A stretch of DNA of 34,824 bases from an uncultured Maribacter sp. (GTDB lineage: Bacteria; Bacteroidota; Bacteroidia; Flavobacteriales; Flavobacteriaceae): assembly GCA_938038975.1 (NCBI GenBank), contig CALHVP010000268.1, forward strand, positions 1 through 34,824, written 5' to 3'. A program made the position numbers and the translations under genes. The notes under the pieces are model-generated. The model was given only the letters and a program-made list of their open reading frames with translations. It did no database searches and was not told the origin of the DNA. Shown here piece by piece: positions 1-9,360 of the stretch. Each line of letters starts with the position of its first letter. Position 1 is the stretch's first letter.

Positions 1-65
1 CAATCAATTTTTATTAAGCTAACAACCAATCACTTTTACGCCCATTATAAACACAGGCCTTAAAC

Positions 66-2537
66 ATGAAAAATATTTTTAGTGCTTTCCTATTTATCTT
101 TTGCTACTCTGTCTCAGCACAGAGCATACAAGAGACCGCAGTAGTTAATCATTCTTCCGCTAACCAGGTTAATGACTATTACGGTGAAGAGACCAATAAA
201 GAAAATAATCAAAAAGCTTTTGTAAAGGCGGCATCGGATAATGATATCCCACAGCGAACCTTCTCAAACTTAACAGATGTTCAAAATGGATACTATTTAA
301 TTTCTGGTGTATTTAGCAAAACCAAGAAATTAACTAAAGAGGTTAAAACCCTTTCTAAAAAAGGCTTTTCATCTGGCTATTTCCAAAATCCAGAAAACAG
401 CCTATACTATCTCTATGTAAACCAATATAGCAATTGGGAACTAGCTATAAAGGATGCAAATTCTAAATTTGACAATAAATTTAAAGGTGATGTTTGGCTA
501 CTTCAGGTAATCAATAGTCTTCCGGCAGCTAGTCTTACTGCAGCAAATAGCATTCCTCTAGAAAATGATTCGTTAAATAGAAGTGAGGCGAATTGGGAAG
601 TGCCATTCCAAAAAAAGAATAAAAACCTTTCCAAATCAGGCCAAGCCACAAAGCTTATTCAAAAAGCAGATGAATATTTTAATAAAATGTGGTATGCTGA
701 AGCTTCTACTCTTTATGAAGAAGCATTAACGGATAGAAGTAATTACTCTTTTGAAGTATTACAAAAGGCAGGTGACGCACATTACTTTAATACCAATATG
801 GAGCAAGCCTACAAATGGTACACTATTTTATATGAGGAATATGAAGAAGAAATGTCTGCGGATAATATTTTTAAATATGCTCATTCGTTAAAAGGAACTG
901 GAAAATATAGCAGGTCTAAAAGACTTATGAGGTTGTACAATAAAAAGATGGTAGACGAAAGCGCCACATCTTCCAATTTGGTAAAGAACGAAATGGTTCT
1001 TGACGAAATACTAAATGCTCCAAACAAATTTGAAATTAAGAACCTAAGTGTTAATTCACAATATTCTGATTTTGCTCCTATGTTTTATAATGAGGAAGAT
1101 ATCGTATTTGCTTCTGCAAACGATTCTTCTTTTTTAAATACCAGAAGATATAAATGGGACAACCAACCTTATTTAGATTTATATGTAGGGAAACTAAATG
1201 AAGAATCAACAGACATTAAAAATGCAGTTAAGTTCTCAAAAGAAGTGAATACCAAATATCATGAGGCAGGGTTAACCTTCTCTCCTGATAATAATACAAT
1301 GTACTTTACTAGAAATAATTATGAGAAAAAACTTAGAAGAGATAGTAATGGTATTAACCATTTAAAAATCTATCAATCTAAAAAAGTTGACGGGGAATGG
1401 ACAGAAGCTACTGAATTACCTTTTAATAGCGATGCTTACTCTACTGGCCACCCTGCACTTAGTAAGGATGGTAAAAAACTATACTTTGTTTCAGATATGC
1501 CTGGTAGTATAGGCGATACAGATATTTTTGTTGTTGATATTATAGAAGATGGAGGTTTTTCATCTCCTAAAAATCTTGGTCCAGAAATAAATACGGAGCA
1601 AAAAGAAATGTTTCCCTTTATTAATGACGAGAAACTATATTTCTCATCTAACGGACACACAGGTTTAGGAGGGTTAGATATATATGAAGCTATTTTAGAT
1701 GAAGAAAATGGTTTTTCTGATGTAAAAAACTTAGGTAAACCTATCAATAGTAATAAGGATGATTTCTCTTACATAATAAACGAGGAAACAAAAAAAGGCT
1801 TCTTCGCCTCTAATCGAGAAGGTGGTAAAGGATTCGATGATATTTATTCTTTTAAACACTTATTAGTTGAGGAAGTTCCTGAAAACTTGAATGCAATTGC
1901 TGGTATTATTACTGAACTGGTTACCGGTGATGTAATGCCAAGAGCCTTAGTTGAACTTTTAGATGAAAATAATGTGAAGCTAAAAGAGATTGAAACAGAT
2001 GATGACGGTAGTTTTATGTTTGAAGACCTTGATGCAGACACCAAATATGTTATCAAAACAAATAAAGAAACTTATTTTGTTAATGAGCGCGAAGTTGCAA
2101 CACTAGAAAATGACACTATTAACGTGGACATTGCAATGAAAAAGCTAGAAGGAATGATTGCTGTTGAGGATGGTCTTAAAAAGCTCAAAACAGAAATGAT
2201 TTATTTCGACTTTGACAAATCGTATATAAGACAAGATGCAAGTAAAGAGTTAGATAAGTTAGTAGAGGTAATGACAGAGTACCCTAATATGGTTATAAAA
2301 ATTGAATCTCATACAGATTCTAGAGGTGTAGCTGTATATAACGACTACCTTTCAGATAAAAGAGCAAAATCTACACGAAAATATATCATATCTAAAGGTA
2401 TTGATGCTAGCCGTATAGAAAGTGCTATTGGTTATGGAGAACAACAATTGCTTAATGTATGTGATGGCAGCGTAAAATGTGCTGAAGAAGAACATTATCG
2501 TAATCGTAGATCTGAATTCATAATAGTAAATATGTAG
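66..2537 (+). CDS. OmpA family protein, PorE-like architecture: signal peptide, SPOR-like domain, TPR, PD40-like beta-propeller, carboxypeptidase-regulatory-like domain, C-terminal OmpA
   Basis: 823-aa ORF. Signal peptide (FLFIFCYSVSAQS); SPOR-like segment DVQNGYYLISGVF...NPENSLYYLYVNQY; TPR-like KADEYFNKMWYAEASTLYEEAL; PD40-like motifs (GHPALSKDGKKLYFVSDMPGSIGDTDIF); OmpA motif (IYFDFDKSYIR...IESHTDSRG...YNDYLSDKRAKS..YGE). Confidence 0.9.
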   Translation: MKNIFSAFLFIFCYSVSAQSIQETAVVNHSSANQVNDYYGEETNKENNQKAFVKAASDNDIPQRTFSNLTDVQNGYYLISGVFSKTKKLTKEVKTLSKKGFSSGYFQNPENSLYYLYVNQYSNWELAIKDANSKFDNKFKGDVWLLQVINSLPAASLTAANSIPLENDSLNRSEANWEVPFQKKNKNLSKSGQATKLIQKADEYFNKMWYAEASTLYEEALTDRSNYSFEVLQKAGDAHYFNTNMEQAYKWYTILYEEYEEEMSADNIFKYAHSLKGTGKYSRSKRLMRLYNKKMVDESATSSNLVKNEMVLDEILNAPNKFEIKNLSVNSQYSDFAPMFYNEEDIVFASANDSSFLNTRRYKWDNQPYLDLYVGKLNEESTDIKNAVKFSKEVNTKYHEAGLTFSPDNNTMYFTRNNYEKKLRRDSNGINHLKIYQSKKVDGEWTEATELPFNSDAYSTGHPALSKDGKKLYFVSDMPGSIGDTDIFVVDIIEDGGFSSPKNLGPEINTEQKEMFPFINDEKLYFSSNGHTGLGGLDIYEAILDEENGFSDVKNLGKPINSNKDDFSYIINEETKKGFFASNREGGKGFDDIYSFKHLLVEEVPENLNAIAGIITELVTGDVMPRALVELLDENNVKLKEIETDDDGSFMFEDLDADTKYVIKTNKETYFVNEREVATLENDTINVDIAMKKLEGMIAVEDGLKKLKTEMIYFDFDKSYIRQDASKELDKLVEVMTEYPNMVIKIESHTDSRGVAVYNDYLSDKRAKSTRKYIISKGIDASRIESAIGYGEQQLLNVCDGSVKCAEEEHYRNRRSEFIIVNM

Positions 2538-2556
2538 TCTAAACGACCCTAAATAT

Positions 2557-2591
2557 TAAAAACCACTGATCCTTATCAGTGGTTTTTTTAT
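2557..2591 (+). terminator. Rho-independent terminator downstream of the OmpA gene
   Basis: AACCACTGAT-CCTT-ATCAGTGGTT followed by a T-run. Confidence 0.85.
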
Positions 2592-2855
2592 TTCTACACC
2601 TAATATAAGAGGTATACTCCTGTAACCGTAAGAGAGGTAATTGATAATACCACTGCAGCTTATTACATATAATCTCTGCGTAGAAATTCTAAAAGCTAAC
2701 AAACTATCCTATTTCATCGAATAAATAAGTAGTTCACAGATCCTTCAAAATACACCTTGTCGTTCATAGCTTAAATATGACTTTTATCTAATCTATTGGC
2801 GGGTGACTATTTATAAATGAATATTTGTTTTTAAGAACAAGAAAAACCTCGATTT

Positions 2856-3032
2856 ATGGAAAAAATTATACTTATTAGATCTATTTATACAGAAGCTTTT
2901 AGAAACTGGAAACACATACTTCTGAAAAATTACTTTAAGGTGTTTACCGTAATTTGTTTTACTTTAATTGCAATAACTATTTACGCCTTTATATTTAGAT
3001 TATCTACAGGTTACGCTTTTGGAAATTTATAA
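2856..3032 (+). CDS. 58-aa small membrane protein, possibly DUF6747-like; not in the supplied ORF track
   Basis: ATG..TAA ORF: MEKIILIRSIYTEAFRNWKHILLKNYFKVFTVICFTLIAITIYAFIFRLSTGYAFGNL. One TM helix. Lies between two terminators. Resembles short flavobacterial proteins I recall as DUF6747; not verified. Confidence 0.65.
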   Translation: MEKIILIRSIYTEAFRNWKHILLKNYFKVFTVICFTLIAITIYAFIFRLSTGYAFGNL

Positions 3033-3049
3033 AGCACTCCTTAATATAT

Positions 3050-3094
3050 AAAACAAAACAGGGCTTAGTTTTAAACTAAGCCCTGTTTTGTTTT
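3050..3094. terminator. Bidirectional terminator between convergent genes
   Basis: Near-perfect long stem AAAACAAAACAGGGCTTAGTTT / AAACTAAGCCCTGTTTTGTTTT with flanking A- and T-runs. Confidence 0.9.
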
Positions 3095-3110
3095 ACTCCT
3101 ATTTTTACAG

Positions 3111-4103
3111 TTAATTAGTCTCTTGAAACTTTAGGGTTTTCATTATAGCTTCTAACTCAAACATGTAGTCTCTTTTCTCGGTAGCAGGCGCAAAAGTAAA
3201 GCCTTCTAGCACCAATTTTCTATTGTTAGGCTCATCGTTAATTATATAGGTTATAAACGGCCCTGCCATTGGATATCCAGACATTTCCCATATCCCTCTA
3301 ACTTCTGCGGCTTTTCTTCCAGAAACCTCGGCAGGAAAGACATATGGAGAAAACGCTTTTTCTGTAATCATATAATTTTCCTTTCCAGGGATATCCTCCC
3401 CTGGAATAAACAACTTACCAATAGAATCTCGCATCTTAATAATATCCTGTACAAATGTAGAATCGGTATCAAAAGTATTCCACGGTACACTATAGGCAAT
3501 GACATTCATTGTTCCTTTTTGTATTTGTCTATCCAACCATACAAAATTAGCTTCTTCCCTTCCTACTTTATAAATAGAAGGCACATTTAATGAAATTCCT
3601 AAGTTGTCCTCTAAGGCTTTTTCCTTATTCAGTGATTTTAAAAATCTACGCTGAGCTTCTTCTATTTCTTGCTTTTTAAAAGTAGATACAAAATCAGAGG
3701 CCTTTTCATTTATATTTTCAATTATTTCAGCCTTGGTTCTTCCTTTAATTACGCCTACTTTTTGTGGCTTTGCATACATGTTCGTCTTCATATGTGCAAT
3801 GTCTAAAGAATCCTCCATTACGTAAAGCACATTTCTAGTATTTCTCACCGCACCTGAGAAAACTTGTGGTGGCACTTGAGTAATACTAAATAATGCCTCA
3901 TCCCAAGTTAGGCCTAATGCGGGTGCAGCAAAATTTTCTCTAATCTTGTCTCCTACTTCACTCTTCCAGAGCTCGTTGTCTATAACAATTGTTAATGTAT
4001 TATATGCTCCAATAGAATTGGGAAGATAATCTTGTTTTTTACCCTCTTTACAAGAGTTTAAAAATAATCCTGCGCAAAAGAGTAATGCAATTAAATTTTT
4101 CAT
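3111..4103 (-). CDS. DUF4837 family lipoprotein
   Basis: Lipobox-like N-terminus (MKNLIALLFCAGLFLNSC); sequence typical of DUF4837 proteins next to LysM/pgk genes in flavobacteria. Confidence 0.75.
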   Translation of the reverse strand: MKNLIALLFCAGLFLNSCKEGKKQDYLPNSIGAYNTLTIVIDNELWKSEVGDKIRENFAAPALGLTWDEALFSITQVPPQVFSGAVRNTRNVLYVMEDSLDIAHMKTNMYAKPQKVGVIKGRTKAEIIENINEKASDFVSTFKKQEIEEAQRRFLKSLNKEKALEDNLGISLNVPSIYKVGREEANFVWLDRQIQKGTMNVIAYSVPWNTFDTDSTFVQDIIKMRDSIGKLFIPGEDIPGKENYMITEKAFSPYVFPAEVSGRKAAEVRGIWEMSGYPMAGPFITYIINDEPNNRKLVLEGFTFAPATEKRDYMFELEAIMKTLKFQETN

Positions 4104-4118
4104 TTTTGGATATTTGGT

Positions 4119-5756
4119 TTAAGATGAACAATCGCACAATTTTAACTTTGTGCCTGGTTTTAGATTGCTACCGCTAATACCGTTCCATTTTCGCAAATTT
4201 TCGATACTAATTCCAGGATATTTTCTAGAAATGGTCCAAAGAGAGTCTCCACTTCTTACTTCGTGTACCTTTGTATTACTTGCTATTGCTGATTTAGAAG
4301 CGCTTTTTGTTGATTTCACAACGGCGTTGCCATTTCTTTTTGGATAAATAGTAAGTCGCTGCCCAACACGAAGATTATTACTTCTTAATCCATTCCAGCG
4401 TTTAATTTGGCTAACGCCTACTCCGTAACGCTCTGCTATTTTTCCTAAGAAATCTCCGCTTCGCACCTTGTAACGTAATCTGTTTTCCTCCGCTTGCTTT
4501 ACCAACTCTGGCAACGGACTTTCATTACTCTCTAATTCCTTTTTAACGTGAGCATAAATTGCTTCTTCGTTAGCAACAAACTTACCCATGGCCTCCCAAG
4601 GTAAACGTAACGCATGTACCTCTCCTTTTACATAAGGTATAGCCTCTAGTTTATATGAAGGGTTCAAAACACCAAGCACCTCTTTATCAATTCCTGTTAA
4701 TTCAGATATCTGATTAAAAGTGATAAAACTCTTTACATGAATAGTATCGGTTTCAAAATAGTTTCTTTCAGGTATTTTTCCAGTTATACCATATTCTTCA
4801 GCGTATTCAAAAATGTACATCGTAGCTAAAAAGGCGGGTACATAGCCTGCAGTTTCTCTAGGTAAATAACTTCTAAGATTCCAGTAATTTTTATGACCCC
4901 CAGAACGTCGTATAGCTTTATTTACGTTGCCAGGCCCAGAATTATAAGCAGCAAGTGCTAAATCCCAGTCCTCATATATACGATACAATTTATTTAAATA
5001 TTTAGATGCAGCCTTTGTAGATTTAATAGGATCACTACGTTCATCTACATAACTATTTATTCTTAAATCCATTTCTCTTCCCGTTCCATACATAAACTGC
5101 CATAGGCCCGTTGCACCTACGCGTGATCTGGCTTTAGGGTTTAAGGCAGATTCTACGATGGCTAAATATTTCATCTCTAAAGGAATGTTATGATTATCCA
5201 ATTCCTGCTCAAAAAGAGGGAAATAAAATTGACTCATCGTCAACATACGTTCCATTAAACCTCTTCTTCTTGTTAAAAATGATTTAATAACGCTTTCTAA
5301 TGAAGGATTATACGCTACGTTAAAAGGGGTTTTTTGATTTAACCGCTCCAAACGAAGCTTAAGTGTATCCGTATTAAATTCAAAAGGAGTCACAACAGAA
5401 GTATCAAGATTAGCTACTTCATCTTGCATTTCTCCAAATAGTGCGTTGCTTTCAATAATTTCCTTCATCCAAATACTATCAAACCTTGCGGCAGAAGCAT
5501 GGTCTTTTAGTTCATAGCGTTCAGATTTTTCTGTTTTAAAAAGCGCAAAAGGTGCATCTGGAGCCGCAATTGATTCTATAACATCTGCTTTAAGAAACAG
5601 CTTTTCTTGGACAGGATTAAGGCTATCAACTTTTTGGTCAAGAACTATTTTCTTTTGTTTATCATCTACAATCGTATCTTTTTGTTGTGAAGAAGTATAA
5701 ATAGGTGCTGAAAACAGACCTATTAGAAGTGCTCTTTTTAACGTATGGTAACTCAT
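4119..5756 (-). CDS. Membrane-bound lytic murein transglycosylase (MltD-like): SLT domain plus two LysM domains
   Basis: SLT motifs (IPLEMKYLAIVESALNPKARSRVGATGLWQFM; ALAAYNSGPGNVNKAIRRSGG) and two C-terminal LysM repeats (YKVRSGDFLGKIAERYGV; HEVRSGDSLWTISRKYPG). ORF opens at 5798; start at 5756 (MSYHTLKR..) preferred before the signal peptide. Confidence 0.9.
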   Translation of the reverse strand: MSYHTLKRALLIGLFSAPIYTSSQQKDTIVDDKQKKIVLDQKVDSLNPVQEKLFLKADVIESIAAPDAPFALFKTEKSERYELKDHASAARFDSIWMKEIIESNALFGEMQDEVANLDTSVVTPFEFNTDTLKLRLERLNQKTPFNVAYNPSLESVIKSFLTRRRGLMERMLTMSQFYFPLFEQELDNHNIPLEMKYLAIVESALNPKARSRVGATGLWQFMYGTGREMDLRINSYVDERSDPIKSTKAASKYLNKLYRIYEDWDLALAAYNSGPGNVNKAIRRSGGHKNYWNLRSYLPRETAGYVPAFLATMYIFEYAEEYGITGKIPERNYFETDTIHVKSFITFNQISELTGIDKEVLGVLNPSYKLEAIPYVKGEVHALRLPWEAMGKFVANEEAIYAHVKKELESNESPLPELVKQAEENRLRYKVRSGDFLGKIAERYGVGVSQIKRWNGLRSNNLRVGQRLTIYPKRNGNAVVKSTKSASKSAIASNTKVHEVRSGDSLWTISRKYPGISIENLRKWNGISGSNLKPGTKLKLCDCSS

Positions 5757-5762
5757 AGTATA

Positions 5763-5797
5763 TGCGATTTTCTTTGGGGGGACTAACGAAAATCGCA
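5763..5797 (-). promoter_or_regulatory. 5' leader hairpin just upstream of the transglycosylase start
   Basis: Perfect 10-bp inverted repeat TGCGATTTTC / GAAAATCGCA with a 15-nt loop containing six consecutive Gs, 6 bp upstream of the ATG at 5756. Confidence 0.45.
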
Positions 5798-5876
5798 CAT
5801 TTTTTTCTTAGAATAAAATATAAACTCTTAAAAGTGTATCTAATTTATAAAGCTCCGTTTATCGATAAGGTGCCTA

Positions 5877-7067
5877 CTACGCTAATATTGCAGCTATACC
5901 AGGCAGCGTTTTACCTTCTAAACTTTCTAGCATTGCACCACCGCCAGTAGAAACATAACTTACCTTTTCTTCAAAACCAAATTGTTTTACAGCTGCTACA
6001 GAGTCACCCCCGCCAACTAAAGAAAAAGCACCATTACTCGTAGCCTCTACTATACTATTACCAATAGCAATAGTTCCATTTGCAAAATTTCCCATCTCAA
6101 AAACACCAATAGGACCATTCCATAAAATAGTTTTTGCCCCAAGAATAACGTTTTTAAAGTTTTCTAATGTCTTTGGTCCGGCATCCAAACCTTGCCAACC
6201 TGCCGGAATCTTGTCTACATCAACAATCTTAGTGTTTGCAGTATTGCTAAAATCATCTGCAGCAATTACATCTACTGGAATATGTATATTCACTCCTTTT
6301 TCTTTGGCCTGCTTTAAAATTTCCATTGCCAACTCCATCTTGTCATCCTCGCAAATAGAATCTCCTACTTCTCCTCCTTGCGCTTTTATAAATGTATACG
6401 TCATTCCTCCTCCAATTATCAAATCATCTACTTTGTCAAGTATGTTTTCGATAATGGTGATTTTTGAAGAAACTTTAGCACCTCCTAATATGGCTAATAC
6501 TGGTTTTTCGCCAGTGCGCATAACCTTCTCAATAGCAAGAATTTCTTTTGCTAGTAAATACCCAAAACACTTAGCACCTGCAAAGTAATTGGCAACAATT
6601 GTAGTAGAGGCATGTGCTCTATGGGCTGTTCCAAAGGCATCATTCACATAAATATCTCCAAGCTTTGATAGTTTCTCTGCAAAAGCAGCATCACCCTTTT
6701 CCTCTTCGTTGTGATATCTTAAATTCTCTAATAAAAGGACTTCTCCGTTTTGCAATTCGGCTACCGCTTTTTCAGCTTGGTCACCAACACAATCTTCAAC
6801 AAACTTTACAGCAACTCCAATTACATCTGAAACCGTTGCGCATATGTGCTTAAGAGATAAATCTGGGTTTCTTTCCCCTTTTGGTCTTCCTAAGTGACTC
6901 ATAAGTACTGCGCTACCTCCATCTTCTAGCACCTTAATAATTGTAGGTTTAGCAGCCTCAATTCTATTGATGTCAACAACTTCAAAGTTATCGTTCAAGG
7001 GAACATTGAAATCTACACGTATAAGTGCTTTCTTATTTTCAAAATTATAGTCGTCTAAGGTTTTCAT
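5877..7067 (-). CDS. pgk: Phosphoglycerate kinase
   Basis: 396 aa; [74 protein letters not shown]. Confidence 0.98.
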   Translation of the reverse strand: MKTLDDYNFENKKALIRVDFNVPLNDNFEVVDINRIEAAKPTIIKVLEDGGSAVLMSHLGRPKGERNPDLSLKHICATVSDVIGVAVKFVEDCVGDQAEKAVAELQNGEVLLLENLRYHNEEEKGDAAFAEKLSKLGDIYVNDAFGTAHRAHASTTIVANYFAGAKCFGYLLAKEILAIEKVMRTGEKPVLAILGGAKVSSKITIIENILDKVDDLIIGGGMTYTFIKAQGGEVGDSICEDDKMELAMEILKQAKEKGVNIHIPVDVIAADDFSNTANTKIVDVDKIPAGWQGLDAGPKTLENFKNVILGAKTILWNGPIGVFEMGNFANGTIAIGNSIVEATSNGAFSLVGGGDSVAAVKQFGFEEKVSYVSTGGGAMLESLEGKTLPGIAAILA

Positions 7068-7193
7068 AAGAGTCTGCTTTTAAAATAAGTAGCAAATGTA
7101 AAGATTAATAGAGAGTGTATAAAACGCTTTGTACTTAAATTTACTAGGGATACATAAATTAGATAATGCCCTAAAACGCCTATATTTGAAATT

Positions 7194-8363
7194 ATGTTAT
7201 TTAAGGACATTTTAGGGCTTTCCCACATTAAGAATCATTTAGCAAAAAGCACTGATGCAGGAAGAATTCCACACGCTCAATTATTTGTTGGGCCAGAAGG
7301 TTCTGGTCTGCTGTCAATGGCTTTAGCCTATGCCCAATATGTTATTTGCAACAATACTAACAGTGAAAATGAAGGAGGTAATGCGGCATGTAATTTAAAA
7401 TTTACATCGTTTTCACATCCAGACTTACATTTTGCCTTTCCGGTTGCAAACTCAGATAAAGTGAAATCACATGCGGTAAGTAATCATTATATAAAGGAAT
7501 GGCGGGTCTTCATGACCGAACAGCCTTATGGTAATTTATTTGACTGGTATCGTTTGCTTGAGATTGAAAAAAAACAAGGTCAAATAGGGGTAGATGAAGC
7601 GCATGAAATTGTTAAAAAACTCTCTTTAAAGTCCTATGAAGGTGGTTATAAGGTCATGATTATTTGGATGGCAGAACGGATGAATACCCAAGCCGCTAAT
7701 AAACTGTTAAAGCTAATAGAAGAACCGCCGGACAATACTGTTTTCTTACTTCTCTGCGAAGATGAGGAGCAAATAATTCAAACAATAAAATCTCGTTGTC
7801 AGATTTTACATTTTCCCCCATTACCAGAAGAAGCGATAGTCGCTGCACTTATTGATACTGGTGCAACAAAGGAAGAAAGCATGCGCATTGCTCATGAGGC
7901 TAATGGTAATTTCAATAAGGCCTTAGATCTATTTAATAATGACTCGGAAGACCTTGTCTTTGAAAAATGGTTTGTACAATGGGTACGAAGTGCATTCAAG
8001 GCAAAAGGAAATAAAACGGCAATTCACGAACTCATACTTTGGAGTGAAGAATTAGCTAAGACCGGAAGAGAAGTACAAAAGAAATTCCTGAGTTTTTGTA
8101 TCATGGTTATGCGACAAGCTATGCTCATAAATTATGGCGCAGAAGAATTGGCATACATGAAAATACATGTTGACGGTTTTCAGTTAAAAAAATTCGCTCC
8201 TTTCGTTCATGAGAACAATATTCTCCCCATAATTGAAGAATTAGAAAGCGCAATGTATCATATAGAAAGAAACGGTAACGCTAAGATTATTTTTACAGAT
8301 TTATCTATAAAATTAACTAGGTTGCTTCATAAAAAAACCAGTCAATTACAAACACCAAAATAA
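7194..8363 (+). CDS. holB: DNA polymerase III subunit delta'
   Basis: MLFKDILGLSHIKNHLAKSTDAGRIPHAQLFVGPEGSG; MNTQAANKLLKLIEEPPDNTVFLLLCEDEEQIIQTIKSRCQ (clamp-loader AAA+ motifs). Confidence 0.92.
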   Translation: MLFKDILGLSHIKNHLAKSTDAGRIPHAQLFVGPEGSGLLSMALAYAQYVICNNTNSENEGGNAACNLKFTSFSHPDLHFAFPVANSDKVKSHAVSNHYIKEWRVFMTEQPYGNLFDWYRLLEIEKKQGQIGVDEAHEIVKKLSLKSYEGGYKVMIIWMAERMNTQAANKLLKLIEEPPDNTVFLLLCEDEEQIIQTIKSRCQILHFPPLPEEAIVAALIDTGATKEESMRIAHEANGNFNKALDLFNNDSEDLVFEKWFVQWVRSAFKAKGNKTAIHELILWSEELAKTGREVQKKFLSFCIMVMRQAMLINYGAEELAYMKIHVDGFQLKKFAPFVHENNILPIIEELESAMYHIERNGNAKIIFTDLSIKLTRLLHKKTSQLQTPK

Positions 8364-8364
8364 A

Positions 8365-8763
8365 ATGAAATTATTAACTGATAATGTAACCGAAATTTTA
8401 CTGCTGATATTTCTTATCATTACTTTTTTGCAAAGCGGTATAGATAAACTTATGGATTGGAAAGGAAACCTAAGTTGGTTAAAAGGTCATTTCTCAGAAA
8501 CTCCTTTCAAAAATATGGTGCCATTACTTTTAGGGACTGTACTTGCAACAGAATTAGTTGCAGGGGTACTATGTCTATTAGGTATAGTCCAGATTTTAAT
8601 AAATAAAGGTGCATCGCTTGCTTTTTATGGCGCTGTAATATCTTGTGCTGCATTATTAATGTTACTCCTAGGACAACGAATAGCAAAAGATTATGAAGGG
8701 GCTAAAACTATTGCTATATACTTTATACCTGCTATTTTCTTAGTATTTCTATTGCAGTGGTAA
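8365..8763 (+). CDS. DoxX-like / MauE-like small membrane protein
   Basis: 132 aa with four predicted TM segments; FLQSGIDKLMDWKGNLSWLKGHF typical of DoxX-like proteins; starts immediately after holB. Confidence 0.7.
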   Translation: MKLLTDNVTEILLLIFLIITFLQSGIDKLMDWKGNLSWLKGHFSETPFKNMVPLLLGTVLATELVAGVLCLLGIVQILINKGASLAFYGAVISCAALLMLLLGQRIAKDYEGAKTIAIYFIPAIFLVFLLQW

Positions 8764-8805
8764 TCCCTGTGGATTATCAACATTTTAAGGTTCTATAAAA
8801 AACAA

Positions 8806-8830
8806 AAAACCCTTCTAAAAGAAGGGTTTT
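8806..8830. terminator. Bidirectional terminator (DoxX-like gene on +, tRNA-Cys on -)
   Basis: AAAACCCTTCT-AAA-AGAAGGGTTTT. Confidence 0.8.
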
Positions 8831-8831
8831 G

Positions 8832-8902
8832 AGGCATCGAACGGATTCGAACCGTTGTACAAGCTTTTGCAGAGCTGCGCCTAGCCACTCGGCCACGATG
8901 CC
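8832..8902 (-). tRNA. tRNA-Cys (anticodon GCA)
   Basis: Reverse complement GGCATCGTGGCCGAGTGGCTAGGCGCAGCTCTGCAAAAGCTTGTACAACGGTTCGAATCCGTTCGATGCCT: 7-bp acceptor GGCATCG/CGATGCC, U discriminator, TTCGAAT T-loop, loop CTGCAAA. Confidence 0.93.
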
Positions 8903-8954
8903 ATAGTATAAATGCAAAGGTAGTGCCTTATTTTAATGTATCAAAAAGATATAA

Positions 8955-9314
8955 TCACCTTCTTTTAGATTTAAGTATAATAGTTACTTTTTCCACATCA
9001 CCATTAATAGGAGGATTTATTTTAGAAACAGCTATTTCTGACTTCGTAACCATCGAAATTTCGGAAAAAATTCTATCGCTTATCCTTTTGGCTACATGCT
9101 CTAATAGCTTTGATGGTATTGCCATCTCTGCCTCGACTATTTTGTTTATGTGAACGTAGTCTACAGTATCAATAAGATTATCACTAACAGCTGCTTTGGA
9201 AAGATTGGTCTTTACTAGAACATTTACTAGGTAGTCGCTTCCAACAATTGTTTCTTCTGCAAGACAACCATGATGGGCGTATACCCTAATATTTTCGACA
9301 TGTACAGTTCCCAT
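8955..9314 (-). CDS. folB: Dihydroneopterin aldolase
   Basis: 119 aa; VENIRVYAHHGCLAEETIVGSDYLVNVLVKT, DTVDYVHINKIVEAEM, SKINPPINGDVEKVTIIL. Confidence 0.93.
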   Translation of the reverse strand: MGTVHVENIRVYAHHGCLAEETIVGSDYLVNVLVKTNLSKAAVSDNLIDTVDYVHINKIVEAEMAIPSKLLEHVAKRISDRIFSEISMVTKSEIAVSKINPPINGDVEKVTIILKSKRR

Positions 9315-9360
9315 TATTACTTTAAAATTTTTAACAAAATTAAAGTAAAGAAATCAAAAT

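Noticed and set aside
6211-6853. Plus-strand ORFs within pgk (6211-6588, 6614-6853)
   Set aside because: Antisense to a highly conserved phosphoglycerate kinase.
8761-8776. TAATCC-CTGT-GGATTA palindrome at the DoxX-like stop codon
   Set aside because: Short stem without T-run; the stronger terminator is at 8806-8830.
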